From Acidobacteriota bacterium (GTDB taxonomy: Bacteria; Acidobacteriota; Blastocatellia; Pyrinomonadales; Pyrinomonadaceae): 64,000 nucleotides of DNA. Below are positions 35,701 through 43,291 of the stretch, one piece after another; positions within the stretch are counted from its first letter, which is position 1; every line of letters starts with the position of its first letter. Under the pieces are notes generated by a model that did not search any database, was not told where the DNA came from, and saw nothing but the letters and a program-made list of their open reading frames with translations. Made by a program: the position numbers and the translations under genes. Location: NCBI GenBank assembly GCA_020199995.1, contig JAIVJM010000012.1, forward strand, positions 29,644-93,643. Direction: 5' to 3'.

Positions 35701-36616
35701 GCTTCGGCCTCTTCAAACGCTGGTCGCCGGCCTGCGCGCGCCCGGAGATGACCGCCGCGTCGGTGGCTGCGAATCTGCCGCCCGCGTTGTTGAAGAAGGT
35801 GTTGGCGTCGAAGCGGTCGTTGCGGTGATACTCGAAGACGCTGCCGTGATACTCGGTGCCGCCGCGGGGCGTCACGAGCTTGACCTGCGCCACGCCGAGG
35901 CCGTCAGCCGCGCCGCCGTTCTGCGTCGTCAGCGTGAACTCCGAAACGCTCGAGACGCTCGGGGCCGCGACGCCGAAGAAGCTGTCGGTGCGGATGAAGT
36001 TGTCGTTGATGTTGATGCCGTCCCACGTCAGGTTCGTGAACGTTCCGCGGAGACCGTTGACGGAGGCGGATCGAGTGCCCTGGCCGCTCGAATTGACGCC
36101 GGCCTGAAGGCCCGCCAGATTGAGGGGGTTGCGACCGTTGAGCGGGAGGTCCTGAATCTGCCGCTCCTGCACCGTGGTGCTGAGCTGCGCATTCTCGGTG
36201 TTGACGAGCGCCTGTGCGTCGGAGGCGGTGACGGTCACCGTCTCGCCGAGCGCGCCCACTTCGAGCGCGACGTTAACCGTCGAGGTCTGGTCAATGTTGA
36301 CGAGGACGTCGGGTACGCTCGTCTTTTTGAAACCGGCGCCCTCGGCGCTGAGGGTGTACATACCCGCGCGGATGGCGTTGAAAGCGAAACTCCCGTCGGC
36401 GTCGCTGGTCGTCGTCTGCGAGGTCTGGGTGGCGTTATCCGTTAAGATCACGGTCGCGCCCGCGACGACCGCGCCCGCCGCGTCCTTGACCGTCCCGTTG
36501 ACGCGCGTATTTGATGATTGGGCCGAAGAGTTGACGGCCAATAAGCCACACAGCAGTAGCGCGACTGCTAATCCTCTGGCCAGAAAGCTCCCGAAAATGA
36601 AGCGTCCCCTATTCAT
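32759..36616 (-). CDS. Oar-like TonB-dependent receptor with carboxypeptidase regulatory domain
   Basis: 1285 residues. Signal peptide to about residue 33; a CarboxypepD_reg-like Ig domain ('VNGTVKDAAGAVVAGATVIL', about 39-120); a plug domain with 'LPLNGRNPLNLAGLQAGV' and 'FTNLTWDGININDNF'; then a large 22-strand-type barrel ending 'IMQFAAKLNF'. These Oar-like receptors are expanded in Acidobacteria and import polysaccharide breakdown products or other large ligands by TonB energy. A strong AGGAGGAG precedes the ATG. No glycoside hydrolase or SusD lies adjacent, so no substrate can be named. Confidence 0.9.
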   Translation of the reverse strand: MNRGRFIFGSFLARGLAVALLLCGLLAVNSSAQSSNTRVNGTVKDAAGAVVAGATVILTDNATQTSQTTTSDADGSFAFNAIRAGMYTLSAEGAGFKKTSVPDVLVNIDQTSTVNVALEVGALGETVTVTASDAQALVNTENAQLSTTVQERQIQDLPLNGRNPLNLAGLQAGVNSSGQGTRSASVNGLRGTFTNLTWDGININDNFIRTDSFFGVAAPSVSSVSEFTLTTQNGGAADGLGVAQVKLVTPRGGTEYHGSVFEYHRNDRFDANTFFNNAGGRFAATDAAVISGRAQAGDQRLKRPKLNQNQFGGNIGGPMLLPRFGEGGPSTWGKDKLFFYFFYEGTRTEQEGSATRTFLTQNARNGLFTYRATCVDPTPTNPNPPNRCPAGITPGSLQTINLLALSGRALDPITSSLAFAAPLPNDSTTGDLANVPGGGALSNTGTFRFNTPLGSTSDLWGFRTDFDASERHRFEAIFNRFTSLFPNSGGEPFPGAPGDGQSSVRPRGSFAWHWAPTTALNNELRFGFNHYDVQFFTNEQFSRGFRIVQPLISDSEDNFLPQGRVVKTYDLIDNASWTMGNHTIRFGGNYRNNYIEPFNDAGTIPTINIGFTATGTATPLNSGLFPGGIAGNELTNASSVLAILTGPISSAVQSFNPASRTSGFVPGATQRQQFKYFSISGYGQDTWRIRPGLSLNLGLRYEFISVPREQQGLALLPTDPSLSVLLGNPTLDFASGGDRRGFFPNDKNNFAPSVSFAWDPWNNGKTSLRGGYAISYVIDNNITTVLNAIVGNPGLTGTRTLVGTDVRGRTPGGLGGGVPTVTPPAFSVPRTVSQNLTDFSFGSAFFTFDPNFKTPYVQQWNIGIEREIFKDTVMEVRYVGNHGTKLTRGIDNNQLKVQQNTAFLEDVRRGRRNIILCGSAPNINNNPNPNPNGTLTTGPCVGAEPLTYIPRLGLGGFLQDAGVRNLFLQGQAGALAEFYAGANRTFFFGAGSTIPVTDFLPNPNTFIADYYQNGANSWYNGLQAEVRRRFNDGLYFQANYTYSKALTDFEGSQSNFAGLMDLTQGTILEKQRSVDDITHVFKANFLYELPIGPGKRFVDRGGFVGKILGGWSLNGLMRYQSGEPVSIVSGRGTVNRGGRSGLNTVDSTLTVQQLQQRTGLFFDANGSPVLFDPALIAAVRAPLAAEPDRPGVSNAFLTNPRPGFFGNLQLTPVSGPSVFFFDASMIKRTNITERVNVEFRIEAFNVLNHTNFNIAQSQNINSSAFGRITSTFDPRIMQFAAKLNF

Positions 36617-37098
36617 TTAGACTCCTCCTTCTAGATCTTGAGACATATACGAGGTGATACGTGGTGCGTATCGGCTGGAATCAGAACCCGCCGCTCGATG
36701 ATTACCGGCGGGGCGGAAAATTTTCAATCGGACATCGGCTGCCCGGCGATCTTGGTGAAGACCACTGCGTTATCCAAGATTTCGTAGATTAATCCAGAGC
36801 ACTGAAGATTTAAAACCAGACACTTCTCGACGCGTGACTGCCGCCACGTCTCTCAACATCCCGTCTGAAATCTTCTTCGACATGGCGAAAATAAGCGAAA
36901 TATTTAATTATTTTAAGCTTGTAACCGTAGTAAGGAGTCGCGGGTTAATGACCCTTCAGGCAGAAATCCGGAAAAAATTTTGCGCCCCGCGACTAACGAG
37001 AGCTACGATGTCGTAGATTTCATGCAATTAATGTGCACTTCCGCGGCGGTCGCCCGTCGCGGGCGCTCGTTTGCTTAATATTACCGGGAAGGGGAGAT
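36617..37098. other. AT-rich divergent intergenic region
   Basis: 482 bp between the receptor (-) and era (+). It is clearly more AT-rich than the surroundings (for example AAATATTTAATTATTTTAAG near 36900). It contains a CCCGCCG/CGGCGGG hairpin at 36687-36712 and a GAAGGGG ribosome site before era. A 60-codon ORF at 36834 has no coding signs. Probably holds the promoters of both genes; I could not place hexamers with confidence. Confidence 0.5.
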
Positions 37099-37817
37099 AT
37101 GTTCAGCGAAGCCGGGTCGGGGAGTGAAGCCGTCCAGGGGGGACGCCGCAGCGGCTATGTCGCGCTGGTCGGGCGACCAAACGCGGGCAAATCCACGCTT
37201 TTGAACAGGCTGGTGGGCGAGAAGATCGCGGCGGTCTCGAACAAGCCGCAGACGACGCGCCACCAGATTCGCGGCATCATCACGCGCCCCGAGGGGCAGA
37301 TCGTGCTGGTGGACACGCCCGGCGTGCACCAGCCCGGCTACCTCCTCAACCGGCGCATGATGGCCGCCGTCCACGACGCGGTCGAGGGCGTCAACCTGCT
37401 GCTCCTCATCCGCGACGCGAGCGTCCCGACCGGCAACGGCGACCGCTTCGTCCTCGACCTCGTCCGGCGGGCGGGCAGACCCGCCATCCTGCTCCTCAAC
37501 AAGACGGACAAGCTGGCGGACAAGTCGGCCCTGCTCCCGCTCATGGAGTGGTACGGGCGACCGAGCGCTACGAGGAGGTGAGCGAAGAGATGTCGCGCAT
37601 CTTCTGCGCCATCTACGTCGAGCGCACGTCGCAGAAGAAGATCATCATCGGCAAAGGGGCCGAGCGGCTCAAAGAGATCGGCACACGCGCGCGCCAAGAC
37701 ATCGAGCGGCTCGTCGGCCACCGCGTCTACCTCGAACTCTTCGTCAAGGTCGAAGAGGACTGGCGCAACTCGCCGCGCGCGCTCAACGAGCTGGGAATCA
37801 AAGACCGTGAATCGTGA
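37099..37817 (+). pseudogene. era: GTPase Era, internally deleted and frameshifted
   Basis: The first frame gives G1 'GRPNAGKSTLLNRL', switch I 'NKPQTTRHQIRGI', G3 'DTPGVHQPG' and G4 'LNKTDKL' and stops at 37579-37581 after 'LLPLMEWYG'. The KH domain continues in another frame from about 37565: 'IYVERTSQKKIIIGKGAERL' and 'YLELFVKVEEDWRNSPRALN'. Compared with the usual 300 residues, about 70 residues (G5 loop, linker, start of KH) are missing at the junction. Era binds 16S rRNA in 30S assembly and is usually essential, so either another copy exists or the assembly lost bases. The last codons ('KDRES') are repeat H10. Confidence 0.85.
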
Positions 37818-37940
37818 ATCGTGACAAGAAAATCTAGTTCTTTCTATTTACGATTGACGATTCACGACTCACGGTCTTTCTCCGTTCACGATTGACGATT
37901 CCCGGCTCTTATCTATTCACGATTGACGATTCACGGCTTT
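37803..37940. repeat. Heptamer inverted array H10 (CGTGAAT/GATTGAC class)
   Basis: Left arm ACCGTGAATCGTGAATCGTG (37804-37823), loop AAGAAAATCTAGTTCTTTCT, then three successive right arms (37849-37876, 37886-37906, 37915-37937). It spans the era stop to one base before the prmA ATG. The loop closely matches that of H13. Confidence 0.92.
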
Positions 37941-37941
37941 T

Positions 37942-38484
37942 ATGAGCTGGTATGCGATTGATTTGACGCTGGCGGCGCGCGCGCGCGAGGCGGTCGAGTA
38001 CGCGCTGATGGAGGCGGGCGCTGGCGGGACGGAGGTCTCGGGCGAGGAGGGCGAGCGCGTGCGCGTGGCCGCGTACTTCGACTCGGCCCCGGAGCTCGAG
38101 CGCGTGCGCGAGGCTCTGCGTGAGACTCTGCGAATCTACGGGCTCGACTCCGCGGACGTGCACGGGATGAGTTTTCGAGAGGTGGCGGAGCGCGACTGGC
38201 TCGCCGAATGGAAGAAGAACTGGCGGCCCGTCGAGGCGGGCGAGCGCTTCCTCGTCGCGCCGCCGTGGAGCGAGGTCGAAGACGTGATGGGCGGGCGCAT
38301 CGTGATCCGCGTCGAGCCGGGCATGGCCTTCGGCCCCGCGCTGCTCGGCGCGACCTGCGAGTGCCTCGTCCTCTCCGGCATCCTCGAAACGCAGACCGAC
38401 CTCGTCACCTCTCGCCTCCGCGAACTCAACGTCAACGAGATTGAAATCACTCATGACGGCGAGTGGATCGCCATAGTCATTTGA
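37942..38484 (+). CDS. prmA: Ribosomal protein L11 methyltransferase, in-frame deletion of core
   Basis: 180 residues where PrmA usually has about 290-310. The N-terminal substrate domain is present ('SWYAIDLTLAARAREAVEYA', 'ERDWLAEWKKNWRPVEAGER', 'GRIVIRVEPGMAFG'), but 'PGMAFG' is followed at once by a sequence resembling the C-terminal strand region ('CLVLSGILETQTDLVTSRLR'). The SAM-binding core (GTGxHxTT, DxGCGSG, NIL motifs) is absent. Such a product could not bind SAM. ORF stays open, so either a 3n deletion or a collapsed assembly. Its stop overlaps the rsmE ATG (TGATG). Confidence 0.82.
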   Translation: MSWYAIDLTLAARAREAVEYALMEAGAGGTEVSGEEGERVRVAAYFDSAPELERVREALRETLRIYGLDSADVHGMSFREVAERDWLAEWKKNWRPVEAGERFLVAPPWSEVEDVMGGRIVIRVEPGMAFGPALLGATCECLVLSGILETQTDLVTSRLRELNVNEIEITHDGEWIAIVI

Positions 38485-39287
38485 TGACGCGCCGAAGATT
38501 CTATGCGCCGCCCCTTGCTTTCGCGCCCGACGGCGCGGGCGTGCAGTTATCTTCGGAAGAGTCTCAACACCTGCGCGACGTGCTGCGGCTGCGCGCGGGC
38601 GACGAGGCGTTTGTCTTCGACGGCGAGGGGCGCGAGTTCGCGTGCGTGGTAGTCGAGACGGGCGGCGGCGGCGGGCGCGGCTCGACGGCGCGGCTCGAAG
38701 TACGCGGGCGGGCGGAGCCGCCGAGCCCGGAGTCGCCGCTGCGGCTCTCGCTCGGCGTCGCTCTCCTGAAGGGCGAGAAGTTCGACCTCGTGGTGCAGAA
38801 GGCGACGGAGCTTGGCGCGTCGCGCATCGTGCCCGTCGTCTCGCGCCGCGCCGATGTGCGACTGCGCGACGAGCGGGACGCGGGGGGACGCGTCGAACGC
38901 TGGCGGCGTCTCGCGCTGGAAGCTTCCAAGCAGTCCGGGCGCGCACGCGTCCCCCCGGTCGAGACGCCCGCCGTTTTCGGAACCTTCGTGGCCGACGGCG
39001 CGGACGCTGACGAAGCGCGGCTGATGTTCGCGGAGCGCGGCGCGGGAGCATCTGTCGAGTTCGGGCGCGTCGGCCTGAGCGAGTTCGCAAGCGGCGTCGA
39101 GGGCGCGCGACCCGCGTCCATCACGGCGCTCGTCGGGCCGGAGGGCGGTTGGGAAGAGGAAGAGGTCATGCTAGCCGCGGCGCGCGGCTGGACAATCATC
39201 ACGCTCGGCGGTCGGACGCTGCGCGCCGAGACGGCGGCCATCACGGTGACAGCATTGCTCCAATACCTCTTCGGCGATATGAGATGA
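38484..39287 (+). CDS. rsmE: 16S rRNA (uracil1498-N3)-methyltransferase RsmE
   Basis: 267 residues from the ATG overlapping the prmA stop. An N-terminal PUA-like domain ('EESQHLRDVLRLRAGDEAFV') precedes the SPOUT knot domain with 'GEKFDLVVQKATELGASRIV', 'VGPEGGWEEEEVMLA' and 'ITLGGRTLRAETAAITV', the SAM-binding trefoil knot. It methylates U1498 of 16S rRNA. Gene order prmA-rsmE is common in bacteria, supporting both calls. Confidence 0.93.
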   Translation: MTRRRFYAPPLAFAPDGAGVQLSSEESQHLRDVLRLRAGDEAFVFDGEGREFACVVVETGGGGGRGSTARLEVRGRAEPPSPESPLRLSLGVALLKGEKFDLVVQKATELGASRIVPVVSRRADVRLRDERDAGGRVERWRRLALEASKQSGRARVPPVETPAVFGTFVADGADADEARLMFAERGAGASVEFGRVGLSEFASGVEGARPASITALVGPEGGWEEEEVMLAAARGWTIITLGGRTLRAETAAITVTALLQYLFGDMR

Positions 39288-39289
39288 AT

Positions 39290-39425
39290 AGTGAGCAGTA
39301 AGCAGTAAGCAGTGAGTAGTAAAAAGAGGGAAGCCGTTTTCAGTCTTCAGTTCTCAGATTTAGGACTTCAAATCTGAAATCTCAAATCTTCTTTACTGCT
39401 CACTGCTTACTGCTTACTGCTCACT
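39290..39425. repeat. Heptamer inverted array H11 (AGTGAGC class outside, AATCTCA type inside)
   Basis: Outer arms: AGTGAGCAGTAAGCAGTAAG at 39290-39320 and its complement at 39393-39424. Between them is a second imperfect pair of 7-nt units (TCTTCAG/TTCTCAG... and AAATCTG/AAATCTC). So one heptamer family appears nested in another. Confidence 0.88.
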
Positions 39426-39578
39426 TTCCTTTTGCCTTTTTCATGTGCCGGGCGCAGAATATTCGGGCGGGTTGGACGGAAGGTGAAAAGCTCAAACGCG
39501 GCGGCGCCGCCGGGCGTATTGGGTAGATGAGGACGGAGGCCGAAAGCGGTTCCCTCCCCCTCAAAGGAGCAGAAGCGT

Positions 39579-39854
39579 ATGGCTGACAACAAGGAAGAGG
39601 CGGTCAAGGCGGCGCGGAAAGATTTGGCCGCGCGGCTTGGCGTCTCCGAGGGCGAGGTGAAGGAGGAGTCGGTCGAGCAGGCGGACTTCCCCGACGCGGC
39701 GCTCGGCGCGCCCCTCAAGGGCGAGATGAGCGGGATGATGATCTCGACGGGCTGGCGCATCCGCCTGAGCGCCGGAGGCAAGTCTTACGAGTACCGCGCC
39801 GACCGTCATCAGCTCCGGCTCTACAAGTTCAAAGGCGCGAATTACAGGGTTTGA
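39579..39854 (+). CDS. Small hypothetical protein
   Basis: 91 residues. A helical, charged N-terminus ('EEAVKAARKDLAARLGVSEGEV') is followed by a compact strand-rich part ending 'GKSYEYRADRHQLRLYKF'. It resembles small proteins built of a helix plus beta sheet that sit near secreted proteases, but I cannot name a family. AAAGGAG lies a short distance upstream of the ATG. Located between rsmE and the subtilase gene. Confidence 0.65.
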   Translation: MADNKEEAVKAARKDLAARLGVSEGEVKEESVEQADFPDAALGAPLKGEMSGMMISTGWRIRLSAGGKSYEYRADRHQLRLYKFKGANYRV

Positions 39855-39856
39855 AA

Positions 39857-39928
39857 AGTCAGAAGTCTGGAGCAGGAAGGGGATGAACTCTTTCTCTTTC
39901 ATGCTCCACACTCCAGACTCCAGACTTA
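39857..39928. repeat. Heptamer inverted array H12 (GACTCCA class)
   Basis: Left arm AGTCAGAAGTCTGGAGCA, loop rich in GAAGG..CTTTC, right arm GCTCCACACTCCAGACTCCA and AGACTT. It fills the gap before the subtilase gene, whose GAAGGAG site follows directly. Confidence 0.85.
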
Positions 39929-39943
39929 ATAGAAGGAGTAGCA

Positions 39944-41374
39944 ATGAACCGGCAGAATTTTCTGGGACATCTGGCTCTGGCGTTGATGTTGATTGTGGTC
40001 GCCGTCTTCGTCGGGCAGTTGCGGCGGTGGGACTCGAAGAAGCAGGAGTCCGTCACGCCCCGCCCCGTCGTGGTGACGGTCGAGCGCGAGCATGAGACGG
40101 ACGAACCGGCGGAACTCGGCGAGCCCGAAGTGCTCGTGCGTTTCCGTGAAGGCGTCTCTGATGAGCGCATCGGCGAGATCACCGCGAGACTGAGGGATCG
40201 CGTCGAGGACGAGATCGAGGCGGTCGGCGGGCTCGTCAGCATAGACAGCGCGGACGACGAAGAGGCCGCGCAGGTCGTCGCCGACTACAGCCGCCTGCCC
40301 GAGGTCGAATACGTCGAGGCGAACGAGCAGATCACGCTCGACCCGCTCGGCGAAGAGGCCGTCGAGGGACGCACCGTCTCCGCTCTGCCGGGCGGGCCGA
40401 ACGACCCCCTGCTCGCGGAGCAGTGGGCGCTCATCAACACGGGCCAGCGCGAGGGCAAGGACCGGGCCGACATCAGCGCGCTCGACGCGTGGGCCAAAAC
40501 GCACGGGAGCGAGAAGGTGGTCGTCGCCGTCTTAGACAGCGGCGTTGATTACACGCACCGAGACCTCTCGAACAACATGTGGGTGCGGCCCGACTCGCTC
40601 GACCCGTACTTCGACGAGCAGCTCGGCGCGGTGGACGACGAACACGGCTTCAGCGCCATCGGCAACGAGGCGCGCGACCCGATGGACGACAACGGCCACG
40701 GCACGCACTGCGCCGGGATCATCGGCGCCGAAGGGGACAACAACGAGGGCATCGCGGGCGTCAACTGGAAGGTCGAGATCATGCCGCTGAAGTTTATGTC
40801 GGCGGGCGGCTTCGGCACGACGAAGGACGCCATCGAGGCCATCAACTACGTCATCGCGCGCAAGGAGGCGGGCGTCAACGTCCGCGTCATCAGCGCCAGT
40901 TGGGGCTCGCGGCAGAAGTCGCGAGCGCTCGGCGATGTCATCCGCAAGGCGGGCGAGGAGGGCATCCTGTTCGTCGCCGCTTCGGGCAACAACAGCCAGA
41001 ACGCCGACCGCTTCCCACACTACCCTTCGGGCTACGACCTGCCGAATGTCTTGAGCGTCGCCGCCTTGAACCGGCGCGACGAGCTGGCTTCCTTCTCCAA
41101 CTACGGCCCGAAGAGCGTCCACCTCGCCGCGCCCGGCGCGGAGATTCTGAGCACGTGGCTCAAGGGCGAATACGAGGAGCACTCGGGGACTTCGATGGCG
41201 ACGCCGGTCGTGGCGGGCGTCGCGGCCCTCGTCCTCTCGGTCGAGCCTAATCTCTCGGTCGCCGAGCTGAAGCAGCGCCTGCTTGATTCAGTGGACAAGC
41301 TCGACGCGCTGCAAGGCAAGACGGTCTCGGGCGGGCGCGTCAACGCCGCGCGGGCCGTCGGCGCGGCGCGCTGA
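39944..41374 (+). CDS. Subtilisin-like serine protease (S8)
   Basis: 476 residues. An N-terminal membrane anchor/signal segment (about 9-24) is followed by an inhibitor-like prodomain ('EVLVRFREGVSDERIGEITA', 'PEVEYVEANEQITLDPL') and the S8 catalytic domain with Asp in 'AVLDSGVDYTHRDL', His in 'NGHGTHCAGIIGA' and Ser in 'HSGTSMATPVVAG'; the oxyanion Asn is in 'AASGNNSQN'. Exported protease, self-processed. GAAGGAG 6 nt upstream fixes the ATG. A strong terminator follows. Confidence 0.93.
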   Translation: MNRQNFLGHLALALMLIVVAVFVGQLRRWDSKKQESVTPRPVVVTVEREHETDEPAELGEPEVLVRFREGVSDERIGEITARLRDRVEDEIEAVGGLVSIDSADDEEAAQVVADYSRLPEVEYVEANEQITLDPLGEEAVEGRTVSALPGGPNDPLLAEQWALINTGQREGKDRADISALDAWAKTHGSEKVVVAVLDSGVDYTHRDLSNNMWVRPDSLDPYFDEQLGAVDDEHGFSAIGNEARDPMDDNGHGTHCAGIIGAEGDNNEGIAGVNWKVEIMPLKFMSAGGFGTTKDAIEAINYVIARKEAGVNVRVISASWGSRQKSRALGDVIRKAGEEGILFVAASGNNSQNADRFPHYPSGYDLPNVLSVAALNRRDELASFSNYGPKSVHLAAPGAEILSTWLKGEYEEHSGTSMATPVVAGVAALVLSVEPNLSVAELKQRLLDSVDKLDALQGKTVSGGRVNAARAVGAAR

Positions 41375-41411
41375 CGGTAAGCAGCAAGGCGCTGCCGCCG
41401 TTTGAATGTTC

Positions 41412-41447
41412 AAGGCCACTCGGAGGCATTCGCCTCCGAGTGGCCTT
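41412..41447 (+). terminator. Rho-independent terminator after the subtilase gene
   Basis: Perfect 15-bp stem AAGGCCACTCGGAGG / CCTCCGAGTGGCCTT, 6-nt loop, followed by T residues. Confidence 0.9.
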
Positions 41448-41454
41448 TTCAGCT

Positions 41455-41547
41455 GATACCGACTCGCAGAACAAAATAAGGAAGCTGGGGCTTGCCCCCG
41501 CCTCTTCTCCGCCTGCATAACCTTATTCTGTTTTGCAAGTCGGTATT
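41455..41547. repeat. MITE-like dispersed inverted repeat, copy 2
   Basis: 93 bp with terminal inverted arms of about 27 bp: GATACCGACTCGCAGAACAA...AAGG on the left and CCTTATTCTGTTTTGCAAGT...GGTAT on the right. The centre GGGGCTTGCCCCCGCCTCTT is the reverse complement of part of copy 1 at 8863. Non-coding. Confidence 0.7.
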
Positions 41548-41617
41548 ACATCTCTTTTTGCCCCCTTGCACGCGAGACTTGCTCGTCACCCGCCGGGCAC
41601 TTTTGTATGATGAGCGG

Positions 41618-43291
41618 GTGACAAACAGAGGTGCAGGAAACGCCCTCCCGCCGCGCGCGCCGCAGCCGCCCTTCGTGCTCGCGCTCGACGTCGGCACATC
41701 GAGCGTGCGCGCCGCGCTCTTCGACTCGCGCGGGGAAGAGATCGAAGGCACGCGCGCTCGCCTTGCACTGAGTTTCTGCACGACCGCCGACGGCGGGGCC
41801 GAGGCTGACGCCGAAGCCTCGCTCTCCGCGGTGCTCGGCGTGATTGACGAGGCACTGGCGCGCGTATCCTCTGCCGCCGCCGCGCCGCACGTCTCGGCGC
41901 TGGCCGTCGCCTGTTTCTGGCACAGCCTCGTCGGCGTGGACGCAGAGGGGCGCGCGCTGACGCCCGTCTACGGCTGGGCCGACACGCGCGCGGCGCGGCA
42001 GGCGGCGCGGCTGCGCGAGGAGATGGACGAGCGAGCGACGCACGAGCGCACGGGCTGCCCGTTCCACGCGAGCTACTGGCCCGCGAAGCTGCGTTGGGTT
42101 CGACTTGAACGGGGCGGCGCGTGGCGCGGTGTCGCGCGCTGGCTCACTTTCGGCGAGCTGCTGACGCTCAGGCTCTGCGGCGCGACGGCGGCCAGCATCT
42201 CGATGGCTTCGGGCACGGGTCTCTTCGACCAGCGACTCTGCGAGTGGGACGCCCCGCTCGTCGAAGCCCTCGGCGTGGACGCGCGCACTCTGCCCGCGCT
42301 CGCGCGCGAGGGCGAGAGCTTCACGCTCCGGGAAGAGTTCGCGGCGCGCTGGCCCGCCTTGCGCGCGAGCGCCGTCTTCCCCGCCATCGGCGACGGCGCG
42401 GCGAACAACGTCGGCGAGGGATGCACGGAGCGCGGTCGCGCGGCGCTGATGGTCGGCACGTCGGGCGCGATGCGCGTGAGCTTCGAGGGCGAACCGCCGG
42501 CGAAGCTTCATGAAGGGCTCTGGTGCTACCGCGTCAACAGGCGGCGCGTCTGCGTGGGCGGCGCGCTCTCGGACGGCGGCGGGCTCTACGAATGGATGCG
42601 TTCGGCGTTCGCGCCGGGCGGCGCGGACTTCGAGCGCGAGGTCGCGGCGCTCGCGCCCGACGCGCACGGGCTCACGCTTCTGCCCTTCTGGTCGGGCGAG
42701 CGGAGCACGGGCTGGCACCCTTTCGCGTCGGGCGCGATCCTCGGCCTGACGGCGCACACGCGCCCATCGGAGATCGTGCGCGCCGCGCTGGAGGCGGTGG
42801 CCTACCGCTTCGCGTCAATCGCGGAGGCGCTCGAAGCTCACGCGCCGAACGCTTTCGTGTGCGCGTCGGGCGGCGCGCTGCGCTCCTCTCCGTTGTGGAC
42901 GCAGGTGCTCTCAGACGTGCTCGGTCGCACGCTTTCGCTCTCGCGCGTCGCGGAGGCTTCGAGCCGCGGCGCGGTTTTGCTTGCGCTCGAAGCGCTGGGC
43001 GCGATAAAAAGTGTGGACGAAGTCGCATCCGAGACGGACGGGGCGTGCGCGCCCGACGCTGCCCACTCGAACAGCTTTGCATCAACACGATCCGCACGCT
43101 TTCGCTCGACGCCGTGCAAAAGGCCGAGTCCGGGCATCCGGGCCTGCCGCTCGGGGCCGCGCCGATGGCCTACGTGCTGTGGACGCGCTTACTCCGCCAC
43201 AACCCGCGCAACCCGAAGTGGCAGGGGCGCGACCGCTTCCTGCTCTCCGCCGGCCACGGCTCGATGCTGCTCTACTCGCTCCTGCACCTGA
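41618..43291 (+). CDS. FGGY-family sugar kinase (gluconokinase-like), C-terminus lost
   Basis: Read as an ORF of 557 residues from a GTG; kinase homology stops near 43058. The actin-like ATPase core is clear: '[19 protein letters not shown]' (phosphate 1), '[16 protein letters not shown]', '[13 protein letters not shown]' (phosphate 2 region), '[15 protein letters not shown]' and '[20 protein letters not shown]' (adenosine motif). The pattern is closest to gluconokinase in the FGGY family, which feeds gluconate into the pentose phosphate pathway. After '[15 protein letters not shown]' the frame enters transketolase sequence out of frame, so the natural end of the gene, the intergenic region and the start of tkt are missing. 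Confidence 0.8.
   Translation: MTNRGAGNALPPRAPQPPFVLALDVGTSSVRAALFDSRGEEIEGTRARLALSFCTTADGGAEADAEASLSAVLGVIDEALARVSSAAAAPHVSALAVACFWHSLVGVDAEGRALTPVYGWADTRAARQAARLREEMDERATHERTGCPFHASYWPAKLRWVRLERGGAWRGVARWLTFGELLTLRLCGATAASISMASGTGLFDQRLCEWDAPLVEALGVDARTLPALAREGESFTLREEFAARWPALRASAVFPAIGDGAANNVGEGCTERGRAALMVGTSGAMRVSFEGEPPAKLHEGLWCYRVNRRRVCVGGALSDGGGLYEWMRSAFAPGGADFEREVAALAPDAHGLTLLPFWSGERSTGWHPFASGAILGLTAHTRPSEIVRAALEAVAYRFASIAEALEAHAPNAFVCASGGALRSSPLWTQVLSDVLGRTLSLSRVAEASSRGAVLLALEALGAIKSVDEVASETDGACAPDAAHSNSFASTRSARFRSTPCKRPSPGIRACRSGPRRWPTCCGRAYSATTRATRSGRGATASCSPPATARCCSTRSCT

Noticed and set aside
32705-36445. 1246-residue ORF antisense to the Oar-like receptor
   Set aside because: Composition is Arg/Val/Glu/Ala-rich low complexity typical of the complement frame of GC-rich genes; the sense frame has signal peptide, plug and barrel.
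36834-37016. 60-residue ORF in the AT-rich gap before era
   Set aside because: No ribosome site, atypical composition and no recognisable domain.
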